64,000 nucleotides of DNA, taken from NCBI GenBank assembly GCA_027306915.1, contig DAHUYW010000001.1, positions 62,001 to 126,000 on the forward strand, in the 5' to 3' direction. The notes below the pieces were generated by a model. The model did not search any database. It saw nothing but the letters and a program-made list of their open reading frames with translations, and was not told the DNA's origin. Each line of letters starts with the position of its first letter. Positions within the stretch are counted from its first letter, which is position 1. The stretch is from Spirochaetales bacterium. Lineage in GTDB: Bacteria > Spirochaetota > Spirochaetia > DAHUYW01. Shown here one piece after another: positions 33,591 to 41,852 of the stretch. Position numbers and translations under genes: made by a program.

Positions 33591-35081
33591 ATGACGGATT
33601 TTCTGCAGCTGCGCGACATTCGAAAGAGCTTCGTGGGGGTGAATGCCCTGAAGGGGGTCGATTTCTCCATCAAGCAAGGCGAAATCCACTGTCTCGTGGG
33701 AGAAAATGGATCCGGGAAGTCGACCCTCATTAAGATCATTTCCGGAGTCCTTCGGCCCGACAGCGGCGACCTCCTCATCGAGGGCAGGAGGATGGACCAC
33801 ATGGAGGCCGCAGCATCCCTCGCGCGCGGAATTCATGTCATCTACCAGGATCTTTCCCTCTTCCCAAACCTTAGCGTCGCCGAGAACATCGCGATAAGCG
33901 AGCTCAAAGAGGAGCGGCGGTCGCTCATCGACTGGAAATCGGTCCGCCGCATTGCCCACGCGGCTATGGGCCGAATCAGGGTGGAGATCGACTTGACTGC
34001 GCCGGTCGGAGAGCTCCCGATTGGCCTGCAACAGCTTGTCGCGATCTGCAGGGCGCTTACGAGAGACCTGAAGCTTCTCATCCTCGACGAGCCGACCGCC
34101 TCCCTGACGAAACGAGATATCGACAGCCTGCTTGCGGTGGTCCGCGATCTTCAGGCTACCGGGATCGCCATCCTCTTCGTCAGCCACAAGCTCAATGAGA
34201 TTTTCGAAGTGGCGGAGCGCATCACGGTGTTGCGGGACGGCGAGAGCGTCGCGTCCCTGCCGCGCTCAGAGCTCACCAACGAGAAGCTCGTCGCCTTGAT
34301 GACCGGTAGGGCTATCACCGAGACGCGCTTCTCCTATTCCGGGGTGGAGAAGCGCACCCTGCTCGAGGTTCGCTCCTTGAGCAAGAAGAACAACTTCCAG
34401 GACGTCTCCTTCCGGCTTGGGGCCGGCGAGATAGTGGGCATCACCGGGCTCATCGGCTCGGGACGGACCGAATTGGCCCTCGCCCTTTTCGGCATCAGCC
34501 CTGCGGAGAGCGGAGAGATCCTGATCGAGGGCAGATCGGTGCGCATTGACTCGGTCCAAGACGCGGTGAATGCCGGGATCTCCTACGTCCCCGAGAATCG
34601 TCTCGTGCAGGGTCTTATCATGAAGCAGTCCGTCGGGGACAACGTGATTGCCGCAGTGCTCAATCGCCTCCTCACCGCGGTTGGCCTCATCGATCCAAAG
34701 AGGCGGACGGCGACGGCAGAGCAGTGGATCAAGGCTCTCGACATCCGAGTGGCGGATCCCGGGGTGGCGGTTCAGACCCTTTCAGGCGGCAACCAGCAGC
34801 GCGTCGTCATCGCCAAGTGGCTCGCGGCCGAGCCGAAGATCCTCATCCTGGATGGGCCGACGGTAGGAATCGACGTCATGGCAAAAAGCTCGATTCACGC
34901 CGCCATCCGGGAGCTGGCCGCCCGGGGGATGGGGGTGCTTCTCATCTCCGACGAGATAACCGAGGTAGTGAACAACTGCAACCGCGTCCTCCTCATGCGC
35001 TCCGGGCGGATCCGCCTCGAGCTTCCGACGAGCGGCGCACGGGCGGAGGAGGTTCAGCGGCTCGTGGAAGCCGGGAAATAG
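33591..35081 (+). CDS. Sugar ABC transporter double ATP-binding protein (RhaT/LsrA type)
   Basis: 496 residues, two ABC ATPase domains. The first has Walker A GENGSGKST near residue 40 and LLILDEPTASL; the second has an altered P-loop (GLIGSGRTE), SGGNQQRVVIAKW and ILDGPTVGID, where the Walker B Glu position reads Gly-Pro instead of Glu-Pro. That change in the second half would leave hydrolysis mainly to the first domain. It serves the two permeases that follow. Confidence 0.9.
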   Translation: MTDFLQLRDIRKSFVGVNALKGVDFSIKQGEIHCLVGENGSGKSTLIKIISGVLRPDSGDLLIEGRRMDHMEAAASLARGIHVIYQDLSLFPNLSVAENIAISELKEERRSLIDWKSVRRIAHAAMGRIRVEIDLTAPVGELPIGLQQLVAICRALTRDLKLLILDEPTASLTKRDIDSLLAVVRDLQATGIAILFVSHKLNEIFEVAERITVLRDGESVASLPRSELTNEKLVALMTGRAITETRFSYSGVEKRTLLEVRSLSKKNNFQDVSFRLGAGEIVGITGLIGSGRTELALALFGISPAESGEILIEGRSVRIDSVQDAVNAGISYVPENRLVQGLIMKQSVGDNVIAAVLNRLLTAVGLIDPKRRTATAEQWIKALDIRVADPGVAVQTLSGGNQQRVVIAKWLAAEPKILILDGPTVGIDVMAKSSIHAAIRELAARGMGVLLISDEITEVVNNCNRVLLMRSGRIRLELPTSGARAEEVQRLVEAGK

Positions 35082-35094
35082 GAGGGGAACGAAG

Positions 35095-36099
35095 ATGTGG
35101 AAGCGGCTCTTGAGACAAAACGAGACCTACCTTGCGATCCTCATCCTCCTTCTGTGCGTCATCATCACGATCGCCAACCCCTCCTTTCTCACCTTCGAAA
35201 ACATCACCGAATTCTTGGCGGGCTATTCGATGATCGGCATCATGGCGGTGGGCACCCTCTTCGTGCTCATTCTCGGCGGTACGCCGGATGTATCCTTCAC
35301 CGCGATAGCTCAAGTCGTCGAGTATGCCGTGGTGGTGATGACCCTCGCATGGGGGGGAAACATCTTCCTGGCGATCCTTGCGGCCGCGGTCATGGGCGCG
35401 ACAATGGGGCTTGCCAACGGGTTCATCGTCCACTACTTCCGAGTCCCGACCATCATCGTAACCATCGCCACCTTCAACATCTTCTTTGGAATGCTCTACG
35501 TGATAACCGGAGGAAAGCTGATTAACGGCGTGCCTGCCATGTTCAGGGAGTTCTCCGCGGTGCTCCTCTTTCCCTCCACGAGTAAGATCGGCGCAACCTA
35601 CGGGCTCACGCTCCATCCCCTCATCTGGGCCGCTGCACTTGCGCTCGGATGGTTGATCCTCCGCAGGACCTTCCTGGGCCGCAGCATCTACGCCATGGGG
35701 GGAAATGAGACCGCAGCGGAGCGGGTCGGCATTCGCACCCTCTGGACGCGGGTATTCGTATTCGGTTTCGTCGGATTCCTTTCCGGGGTGGCGGCAGTCG
35801 TGCACGTATCGATCGTGCAGTCGGTGGTCCCCAACATCATCGTGGGCAAAGAGCTGGAGGTCATCGCGGCGGTGGTGATCGGGGGGGCGAGCGTGTTCGG
35901 AGGGAAAGGGACCATCACCGGAACCTTCCTAGGAGTCCTCCTGTTTGCAATCCTGAACAACGGCCTCACCCTCCTATCGATCTCCTCCTACTGGTACAAC
36001 GTGACGATCGGGGTGGTCATCACGGCAGCCATCACGATAAGCGCCTATCAGCAGCTGCGCCAGAGCCGCTCGCGCGTGAACGTTAGGGTCGAGGCGTAG
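35095..36099 (+). CDS. ABC transporter permease 1 (RhaP/LsrC type)
   Basis: 334 residues, BPD_transp_2, about nine to ten spans. Motifs GTLFVLILGGTPDVSFTA and VVIGGASVFGGKG mark the family; the classic GGIDLSVG is replaced by GGTPDVSF, typical of the LsrC/RhaP side. It forms a heterodimeric channel with the next gene, ten bases downstream. Confidence 0.9.
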   Translation: MWKRLLRQNETYLAILILLLCVIITIANPSFLTFENITEFLAGYSMIGIMAVGTLFVLILGGTPDVSFTAIAQVVEYAVVVMTLAWGGNIFLAILAAAVMGATMGLANGFIVHYFRVPTIIVTIATFNIFFGMLYVITGGKLINGVPAMFREFSAVLLFPSTSKIGATYGLTLHPLIWAAALALGWLILRRTFLGRSIYAMGGNETAAERVGIRTLWTRVFVFGFVGFLSGVAAVVHVSIVQSVVPNIIVGKELEVIAAVVIGGASVFGGKGTITGTFLGVLLFAILNNGLTLLSISSYWYNVTIGVVITAAITISAYQQLRQSRSRVNVRVEA

Positions 36100-36108
36100 G
36101 GGGGCGTC

Positions 36109-37146
36109 GTGAGATTCATCAATCGCGCAGGCACCAACCGTTCGCTCACCGTCATGCTCATCGCGATCGTCGTTCTTATGTCCCTTCTGAACCCCACGAG
36201 GTTCCTCACCCTCGGCAACCTCATCTCGATGGCATACCAGCTCCCCATCATCGCCTTTCTCTCGATCGGGATGATGGTCACCATGCTGAGCGGTGGAATC
36301 AACCTTGCGATCGTTGCCACCGCCAACTTCACCGGGATCGTCGTTGCGCTCCTCCTGAAGGCCATGGCCGGAGCAGCGACGGCGCAGGCTGGGATGGGCG
36401 TGGTCCTCCTTGCCATGGGCGGGGGACTGGCGGCGGCCCTGCTCATCGGGGCGGCGATGGGTTGGCTCATCGCCTACATCGAGGTTCCCGCCATCCTCGC
36501 CACCTTAGGGGCAATGACCCTTTTGAACGGGGTCAACGTGGTAATCACCAAGGGATACACTCTCTCCGGATTTCCCCCCTTTCTCCTTGCGATCGGCAAC
36601 GGAACCGTGGGGAGGGTTCCCACCGCGCTGCTCATTCTCATCGTCGTCTGTCTTCTGCTCGCCCTCCTCCTGAACCGGACCGTTTTCGGCGTCAGCCTCT
36701 ACCTCATCGGCTCAAATCCCGTCGCGGCGAAGTTCTCCAACATCAAGGTGCGCTCGGTGCTCCTCCGCGAATACATTCTCTCGGCTCTCTTTTCCGCTCT
36801 CACCGCCTTTGTCATGATGGGACAGCTCAACTCCGTGAACCCCGACTATGCCCAGTCCTATCTCCTCGTCTCGGTCCTCGCCTGCTTCCTCGGGGGCGTC
36901 GATCCCTTTGGGGGCGCGGGCCGCCTCGCCGGGATGGTGCTCGCCGTCGTCATCCTGCAGCTGGTCTCTACGGGGGTCGGACTCCTGCGGATGGACCCCT
37001 ACTTCATCCAGGCCATGTGGGGGATCATCATCATCGTGCTGATCGCATCCAACTATTTCGGCGCCCGCCTGCGAGAGCGGCGGCGACTGCGGAAGGCGCG
37101 GGTCCTTCAGCCAGCGGCCGACCGGACGCCGCGGGCAGAATCGTAG
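36109..37146 (+). CDS. ABC transporter permease 2 (RhaQ/LsrD type)
   Basis: 345 residues, BPD_transp_2. MLSGGINLAIVA replaces the usual GGIDLS, and LACFLGGVDPFGGAG matches the C-terminal signature. It starts at GTG with GGGGGG upstream and ends with an Arg-rich cytoplasmic tail. It pairs with the permease at 35095. Confidence 0.9.
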   Translation: MRFINRAGTNRSLTVMLIAIVVLMSLLNPTRFLTLGNLISMAYQLPIIAFLSIGMMVTMLSGGINLAIVATANFTGIVVALLLKAMAGAATAQAGMGVVLLAMGGGLAAALLIGAAMGWLIAYIEVPAILATLGAMTLLNGVNVVITKGYTLSGFPPFLLAIGNGTVGRVPTALLILIVVCLLLALLLNRTVFGVSLYLIGSNPVAAKFSNIKVRSVLLREYILSALFSALTAFVMMGQLNSVNPDYAQSYLLVSVLACFLGGVDPFGGAGRLAGMVLAVVILQLVSTGVGLLRMDPYFIQAMWGIIIIVLIASNYFGARLRERRRLRKARVLQPAADRTPRAES

Positions 37147-37246
37147 AAGAAGAGGCGCCGCACCCATTTCTAAAGATTCAATGAGAGCGGAACCATTTGC
37201 TGCTCCTCGCGCTCTAATAGGGTGAGCTTAAGCTTGAGTATCAGAG

Positions 37247-37285
37247 CGAAGCGCCGACGGACAGTTTGTCCGGCAGGACGCTTCG
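37247..37285 (+). promoter_or_regulatory. Composite 5'-UTR hairpin abutting a ribosome site
   Basis: An outer stem CGAAGCG (37247-37253) / CGCTTCG (37279-37285) encloses CC/GG pairs and an inner hairpin CGGACA (37258-37263)-GTT-TGTCCG (37267-37272). The ribosome site AAGGAG of the next gene begins right after the stem. There is no T-run, so a translational control or RNA-stability element is likelier than a terminator. Confidence 0.5.
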
Positions 37286-37297
37286 AAGGAGTTTCAA

Positions 37298-37765
37298 ATG
37301 AAAAAACGGTTCCTGGTCTTTATTGCGGCGGCAGGTTCACTTCTGCTTGCCGCGACAGGCAGCGTGTTCGCAGCGGGCTGGGGTTCCTCGATGAAGGTCT
37401 CGATGTGGTCGACCCAGGTGAAGCCCGGAATTACCTACGCCTATCCCGCAACGCAAGTAGGCGTGCGGTTGGCTCCCGTGCCAATCGTGATCACCAACAC
37501 CGGCAAGAGGCCACTGTCCTTCGCCGGACCCAATCCCGTCACGCTCAGCGGCCCGGCCGCAGCAGCGTATCGAGTTCAAGAGCAGCCGAGCGGAATCCTT
37601 GCCCCCGGAAAGAGCACGACCTTCAATCTCGGCTATGCTCCGACGAGCGCGGGCAGGAACGATGCGCTCGTGACCATTCGGACCGCCGACAAGGCGATGC
37701 CCACGTTCTCGTTCGAGGTGGGGTCGATGGCGGACCAGCATCCGTCCGGTGCAGGCTCGATCTGA
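37298..37765 (+). CDS. Small secreted protein with choice-of-anchor/ASPM-like immunoglobulin-type domain
   Basis: 155 residues with a clear signal peptide (KKRFLVFIAAAGSLLLAATGSVFA). The mature part fits a seven-strand Ig-like domain of the choice-of-anchor or ASPM-SPD2-Hydin sort (PVPIVITNTGKRPLSFAG, FNLGYAPTSAGRNDALVTIRT). It would fold in the periplasm or on the surface. Function unknown. Unlike its neighbours it is solitary, with structured DNA on both sides, and it has a strong GAAGGAG site. Confidence 0.6.
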   Translation: MKKRFLVFIAAAGSLLLAATGSVFAAGWGSSMKVSMWSTQVKPGITYAYPATQVGVRLAPVPIVITNTGKRPLSFAGPNPVTLSGPAAAAYRVQEQPSGILAPGKSTTFNLGYAPTSAGRNDALVTIRTADKAMPTFSFEVGSMADQHPSGAGSI

Positions 37766-37777
37766 TCTCGATCTGAT
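37756..37777. repeat. Tandem 11-bp repeat across a stop codon
   Basis: CTCGATCTGAT occurs twice in perfect tandem at 37756-37766 and 37767-37777. The first copy contains the TGA stop of the secreted-protein gene. Confidence 0.6.
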
Positions 37778-37799
37778 ATCGTAACGAAATGAACCTGTC

Positions 37800-37854
37800 G
37801 AGAGGGGAAAAAGAGCCGACGGAGACCAAGGGTCCCACGGGACCCTCCCCTCTC
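37800..37854 (+). terminator. Nested stem-loop after the secreted-protein gene
   Basis: Outer arms GAGAGGGG (37800-37807) and CCCCTCTC (37847-37854) flank an inner 8-bp hairpin AGGGTCCC-AC-GGGACCCT (37829-37846). The structure is strong but lacks a T-run. It lies 35 nt past the stop codon, inside the 252-bp gap before rlmKL. Confidence 0.45.
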
Positions 37855-38004
37855 CTCCAGGCGCAGGGAGGGCGAAGCAAGAAGCTCGCTCTCTCCGCGC
37901 CTCCCTTAGCAGAGTGCTCACAAAGCAAGTCTGACCCGCCGCCACAGGAGCGTTGCCGTTCTCTTGCTCTGAAACGACGCTATCATCCCGCGCAAGCTTC
38001 GGGC

Positions 38005-38010
38005 TATACT
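38005..38010 (+). promoter_or_regulatory. -10 element directly before rlmKL
   Basis: TATACT at 38005-38010 ends seven bases before the ATG at 38018, so transcription would start at or next to the first codon, and there is no ribosome site. No convincing -35 is seen. This suggests a leaderless transcript, or that the real start lies further in. Confidence 0.4.
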
Positions 38011-38017
38011 CTAGTCG

Positions 38018-40501
38018 ATGAGCGTCTTGTCCCTTTTCGCGACCTGCCCCAAGGCGGTCGAGGATCTTCTCGCGGTGGAGCTCGGCGTCCTCGGTGCCGC
38101 TGGCATTCGGCAGAACCCCGGCGTCGTTGCTTTTTCGGCGACGCTCGAAACCGCCTACCGCGTTTGCCTTTGGTCGCGGGTCGCAAACCGAGTCCTCCTT
38201 CCGCTTGCTAGCTTTGCCGTCACGAGCCCCCAAGAGCTGATCGAGCGCGTGCGCGGTATTGCGTGGGAGGAGCATCTCTCAGCGGAAGAGACCATCGCAG
38301 TAGATTGCACGCTCTCCGGACCGCCGGCGAGACTTCCCGTCTCCCTTGCAAACGCGCGCTATGCGGCGCTCGTCGCCAAGGACGGGATCGCCGACTTCTT
38401 TAGCTCACGCTACGAAAGGAGACCCGACGTCCGCCAAGACCGCCCCGACCTCCAGATCAACCTCCACCTCCATGCCGAACAGGCGACTATCGCAGTCGAC
38501 CTCACCGGTGAGAGCCTTCATAGACGGGCCTACCGGGCTCGCGGGGTGGAGGCTCCCCTCAAGGAGAATGTCGCCGCAGCGATGCTCCTGCGGGCGCGCT
38601 GGCCGGAGATCGCCCGCGCGGGGGGGCCGCTCATCGATCCTATGTGCGGATCGGGAACGCTGCTCATCGAGGGAGCGATGATCGCAGGCGACATCGCGCC
38701 TGGAATGCGGCGACCCTACTGGGGATTCCTGCGCTGGCGCGGGCATGACGGAGCCATCTGGAAATCGCTGGTGCGCGAGGCGAAGGAACGGGCCGCAGCG
38801 GGCTCGTCGGGGCTGCCGCCGATTCTCGGGTTCGATCGAGACAATGCGGCGGTTGCTGCCGCACGCAAGAACGTCGAGACTGCCGGGCTCGCGGGACGAA
38901 TACGGATCGAGCGCCGCGGGTTAGCCGACGCCGAGCCCCCCGCCAGCCTGACGCTTCCCTCGGGCTCGAAGGCGTCCTCCGCCGACACCGGTCGCGGGGC
39001 AGGCGCCGAACCCGGCGCGGCCGAGCCGCTTCCGTCGGGCCTCGTCGCCGCCAATCCCCCCTACGGCGAGCGGCTGGGAGAGGTCGCGGCGCTCCACGGC
39101 CTTTACCAGGAGCTGGGGCAGATCCTCCACGAGCGCTTTGCGGGTTTTCGCGCCGCGATCCTCACCGGACACGAAGAGCTGGCCCGGAGCGTTGGCCTGC
39201 GGGCAAGCAAGATCAACACCCTCTACAACGGCCCCATCCGGGCTACCCTGGCGGTCTTCGAGCTGACCCCGAACAATCGCTTTGTCAAACGGGAGCCGCC
39301 TCCCCTTGAGGACGAGGGCGCCGTGCACGGCAGGGGCGCGGGCCAGGCGGGAGCGTATCGAAGCGCGGTGGTAGGTCCCGCCGGAGGGCCGCGAGGAGGG
39401 AGCGCAGCTGGAGCGTATCGGAGCACGGGGGTAGGTGCTGCCGGAGGGCCGGCCAGGGCCGGGGAAGCCGTGGAGGCGCGCGGCGCGCCTGGTCCGGAGT
39501 CGAGGCCCCAGCCGAGCGAGGCGATGCTTCCGCCTTCCGAGTCGCCGCAGGTCGAGGACGCCAACATCGAGATGTTTGTCAACCGGATCGTCAAGAACCG
39601 GCGCCTGCTCTCGAAGTGGGCGCGGCGGGAGGGGGTGAGCTGCTACCGTCTCTACGACGCCGACCTTCCCGAATACGCGGTCGCGGTAGATTTCTTTGAG
39701 GAGCGCTGGCTTCACGTGCAGGAGTACGTCGCGCCGGCCTACATCGATCCGGAGAAGACCGAACGACGTCTTTCGGCCGTCATGGCCGCTCTCCCGGAGG
39801 CGATGGACATCGATTCCGCGAGCATCTTTCTGAAAAGAAGGCGGCGGCGGAAGCGCACGGAGCAGTACACCCGCATGGACACAAAGGGGGAGTTCTATGA
39901 GGTCCACGAGGGAAATCTCCGATATCTTGTGAACTTCACCGACTACCTGGATACCGGCCTCTTCCTCGACCACCGCATCACGCGAGGCATGATCCGAGAT
40001 GCGGCGAAGGGAAGGCACTTCCTCAACCTCTACGCCTACACCTGCACCGCGACCGTGTGCGCAGCAGCCGGCGGGGCGCTCTCCACCACCTCCGTCGACA
40101 GCTCGAACACCTATCTGCGCTGGGCGCGCGAGAACCTCACCTTAAACGGCATCGCGGGCCAAGAGCACACCCTCCAGCGAGCCGACTGCACCGAGTGGCT
40201 TCGCACGGATCGGCGCCGCTACGGGCTGATCTTCATGGACCCTCCCACCTACTCAAACTCCAAGGACAAGCGCCCCACCTTCGACGTTCAACGCGACCAC
40301 GTGAAGCTTATCCACCTCGCCGCGGATCGGCTCGAGCCGGAAGGGCTCCTGTTCTTCTCGACGAACTTCCGGCGTTTTTCGATGGACCTCGCGGGACTTT
40401 CCGGGCTGACAGTCGAGGACATCTCAGCCGCCACCATCCCGCCCGACTTCGCGCGTAACCGGCGCATCCACCACTGCTACCGGATCAGGAGGCAGCCATG
40501 A
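38018..40501 (+). CDS. rlmL: Fused 23S rRNA methyltransferase RlmKL
   Basis: 827 residues, the bifunctional enzyme that makes m2G2445 (RlmL half) and m7G2069 (RlmK half) of 23S rRNA. A THUMP domain is near 45-155. The RlmL catalytic motif is AANPPYGERLG near residue 347, with DPMCGSGTLLIEGAMIA as its SAM site. The RlmK half (about 520-827) has FLNLYAYTCTATVCAAAGG and the MDPPTYSNSKDK motif. Between them is a Gly/Ala/Pro linker with two 20-residue repeats (GAYRSxxVGxAGGP). A strong hairpin follows the stop codon. Confidence 0.93.
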   Translation: MSVLSLFATCPKAVEDLLAVELGVLGAAGIRQNPGVVAFSATLETAYRVCLWSRVANRVLLPLASFAVTSPQELIERVRGIAWEEHLSAEETIAVDCTLSGPPARLPVSLANARYAALVAKDGIADFFSSRYERRPDVRQDRPDLQINLHLHAEQATIAVDLTGESLHRRAYRARGVEAPLKENVAAAMLLRARWPEIARAGGPLIDPMCGSGTLLIEGAMIAGDIAPGMRRPYWGFLRWRGHDGAIWKSLVREAKERAAAGSSGLPPILGFDRDNAAVAAARKNVETAGLAGRIRIERRGLADAEPPASLTLPSGSKASSADTGRGAGAEPGAAEPLPSGLVAANPPYGERLGEVAALHGLYQELGQILHERFAGFRAAILTGHEELARSVGLRASKINTLYNGPIRATLAVFELTPNNRFVKREPPPLEDEGAVHGRGAGQAGAYRSAVVGPAGGPRGGSAAGAYRSTGVGAAGGPARAGEAVEARGAPGPESRPQPSEAMLPPSESPQVEDANIEMFVNRIVKNRRLLSKWARREGVSCYRLYDADLPEYAVAVDFFEERWLHVQEYVAPAYIDPEKTERRLSAVMAALPEAMDIDSASIFLKRRRRRKRTEQYTRMDTKGEFYEVHEGNLRYLVNFTDYLDTGLFLDHRITRGMIRDAAKGRHFLNLYAYTCTATVCAAAGGALSTTSVDSSNTYLRWARENLTLNGIAGQEHTLQRADCTEWLRTDRRRYGLIFMDPPTYSNSKDKRPTFDVQRDHVKLIHLAADRLEPEGLLFFSTNFRRFSMDLAGLSGLTVEDISAATIPPDFARNRRIHHCYRIRRQP
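39350..39469 (+). repeat. 60-bp tandem repeat inside rlmKL linker
   Basis: Two copies with an exact 60-bp period (39350-39409, 39410-39469), each starting GGAGCGTATCG and encoding GAYRS..VG.AGGP. The copies differ at a minority of positions. The frame is kept, so the protein linker is simply lengthened. Confidence 0.75.
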
Positions 40502-40514
40502 GATGCGGCGAAGG

Positions 40515-40561
40515 CGACGGTCAAGGTCGACTGCCGCGGCGTCATTCGGCCTTGACCGTCG
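40515..40561. terminator. Long perfect-arm hairpin after rlmKL
   Basis: Arms CGACGGTCAAGG (40515-40526) and CCTTGACCGTCG (40550-40561) are perfect 12-base complements. A wobble plus three more pairs can extend the stem, leaving a 15-base loop. It begins 14 bases past the rlmKL stop and ends 25 bases before the next gene. There is no T-run, so termination would be atypical; a control element for the transporter is also possible. Confidence 0.5.
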
Positions 40562-40586
40562 TCCCGCGCTCGGCTACAGATAGCAC

Positions 40587-41852
40587 GTGAGAAGCCGACC
40601 CCTTTCCCGCCGCATCAGAGAGAACCTCGAGGGCTACGCCTTCATCGCTCCGGCGGTCGTGCTCATCGTGCTCTTCTCGATCTTTCCGATCTTCTTCACG
40701 GGGTACATCAGCCTCTTCCGCTGGCGCATCCGCAGGGGCGCCTTCGTCGGCCTTTCCAACTACCACGTCGCCTTCGGCACCTGGGGGAACCTTGCCCTTC
40801 TCGCCGTCGCGCTCCTCCTCATTTACTTCGCCTTGCGACTCCTGCGCACCGACCGGCAGCTCGCCCGAGCTTCGTTTGGGCGACCGGAAGAGTCGGACAC
40901 GCCGCCTCCGCGCTCACCGCGCCCGGCAGCGCGAGCTGCGAGGCTGACGGTCGGGGCGGGAGCGATCGCAGGGGGGATTGTCCTCGCGTTAGTCGCTCTG
41001 GCCGGGGTGATGAAAACCGGCGATCCGGACCTGCTCACCTCCCTGCGGGTGACGGTGTGGTATTCGCTCGGAACGGTCCCCGCCCAGCTGGCCCTTGGCC
41101 TCGCCCTCGCCGTCCTTCTCAATCGGAAGTTCCGCGGCAGGCAGACCTACCGAGTCCTTTTTCTCATCCCCTACATCGTGCCTACCGTAGCTGCGGCCGC
41201 GGTCTTCGAGCGCATCTTCTCGCTCCGCCCGGAGGCGCTGGCAAACCAGGTCGCCGCCCTCTTCGACCTCCGGCCGCTCCAGTGGCTTTACGAGCCGCGC
41301 GGGCTTTTTCAGCTTCTCTTCGGCTTCGACGCCCGCATGAGCGCGGGGACGCTTGCCGTCGGTCCATCCGGCGGCGGGCTCGTCGCTTCGATCCTCGCCT
41401 ATCTCCGCTCGTGGGCCGTAGGCCCAAGCCTTGCCCTTGTCGCAGTCGGACTTTTCAACTGGTGGGTCTTCGTCGGCTACTACGCCCTCATTTTCTTGAA
41501 CGGCCTCTCCCAGATCCCCAAACAGATCTACGACGCGGCGGAGGTGGACGGGGCCGGTCGGCTCACGATCCTTCGAAAGATCATCCTCCCGCTTGTCTCG
41601 CCCTCGACCTACTTCCTCACGCTCATCGGGGTGATTGGAACCTTCAAGGCCTTCAACCACGTCTACATCCTGCGCACGGCAGCCGCGCAGGGGACCGTCG
41701 ATCCGATGAGCGTCTACCTCTTCTTCACCTTTTTCCACCAAGCGCGCTTTGGGTATGCGTCCGCCGTCGCCGTGCTTCTCTTTCTCATCGTGCTCGGCCT
41801 CACGCTCCTGCAGCGGCGGCTGATGGAGCGCCGGATTTTCTACGGAGAATGA
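40587..41852 (+). CDS. CUT1-type sugar ABC permease, MalF-like, unusually long
   Basis: 421 residues, where MalF-type partners are usually 290-320. The inner-membrane permease has the EAA loop YYALIFLNGLSQIPKQIYDAAEVDGAGRL near residue 310. Two insertions account for the extra length: about 80 residues after the first span (residues 60-140, with an extra hydrophobic pair and a Pro/Arg-rich loop), and a loop at about 210-270. Start is a GTG. The stop overlaps the next permease by ATGA. Confidence 0.85.
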   Translation: MRSRPLSRRIRENLEGYAFIAPAVVLIVLFSIFPIFFTGYISLFRWRIRRGAFVGLSNYHVAFGTWGNLALLAVALLLIYFALRLLRTDRQLARASFGRPEESDTPPPRSPRPAARAARLTVGAGAIAGGIVLALVALAGVMKTGDPDLLTSLRVTVWYSLGTVPAQLALGLALAVLLNRKFRGRQTYRVLFLIPYIVPTVAAAAVFERIFSLRPEALANQVAALFDLRPLQWLYEPRGLFQLLFGFDARMSAGTLAVGPSGGGLVASILAYLRSWAVGPSLALVAVGLFNWWVFVGYYALIFLNGLSQIPKQIYDAAEVDGAGRLTILRKIILPLVSPSTYFLTLIGVIGTFKAFNHVYILRTAAAQGTVDPMSVYLFFTFFHQARFGYASAVAVLLFLIVLGLTLLQRRLMERRIFYGE

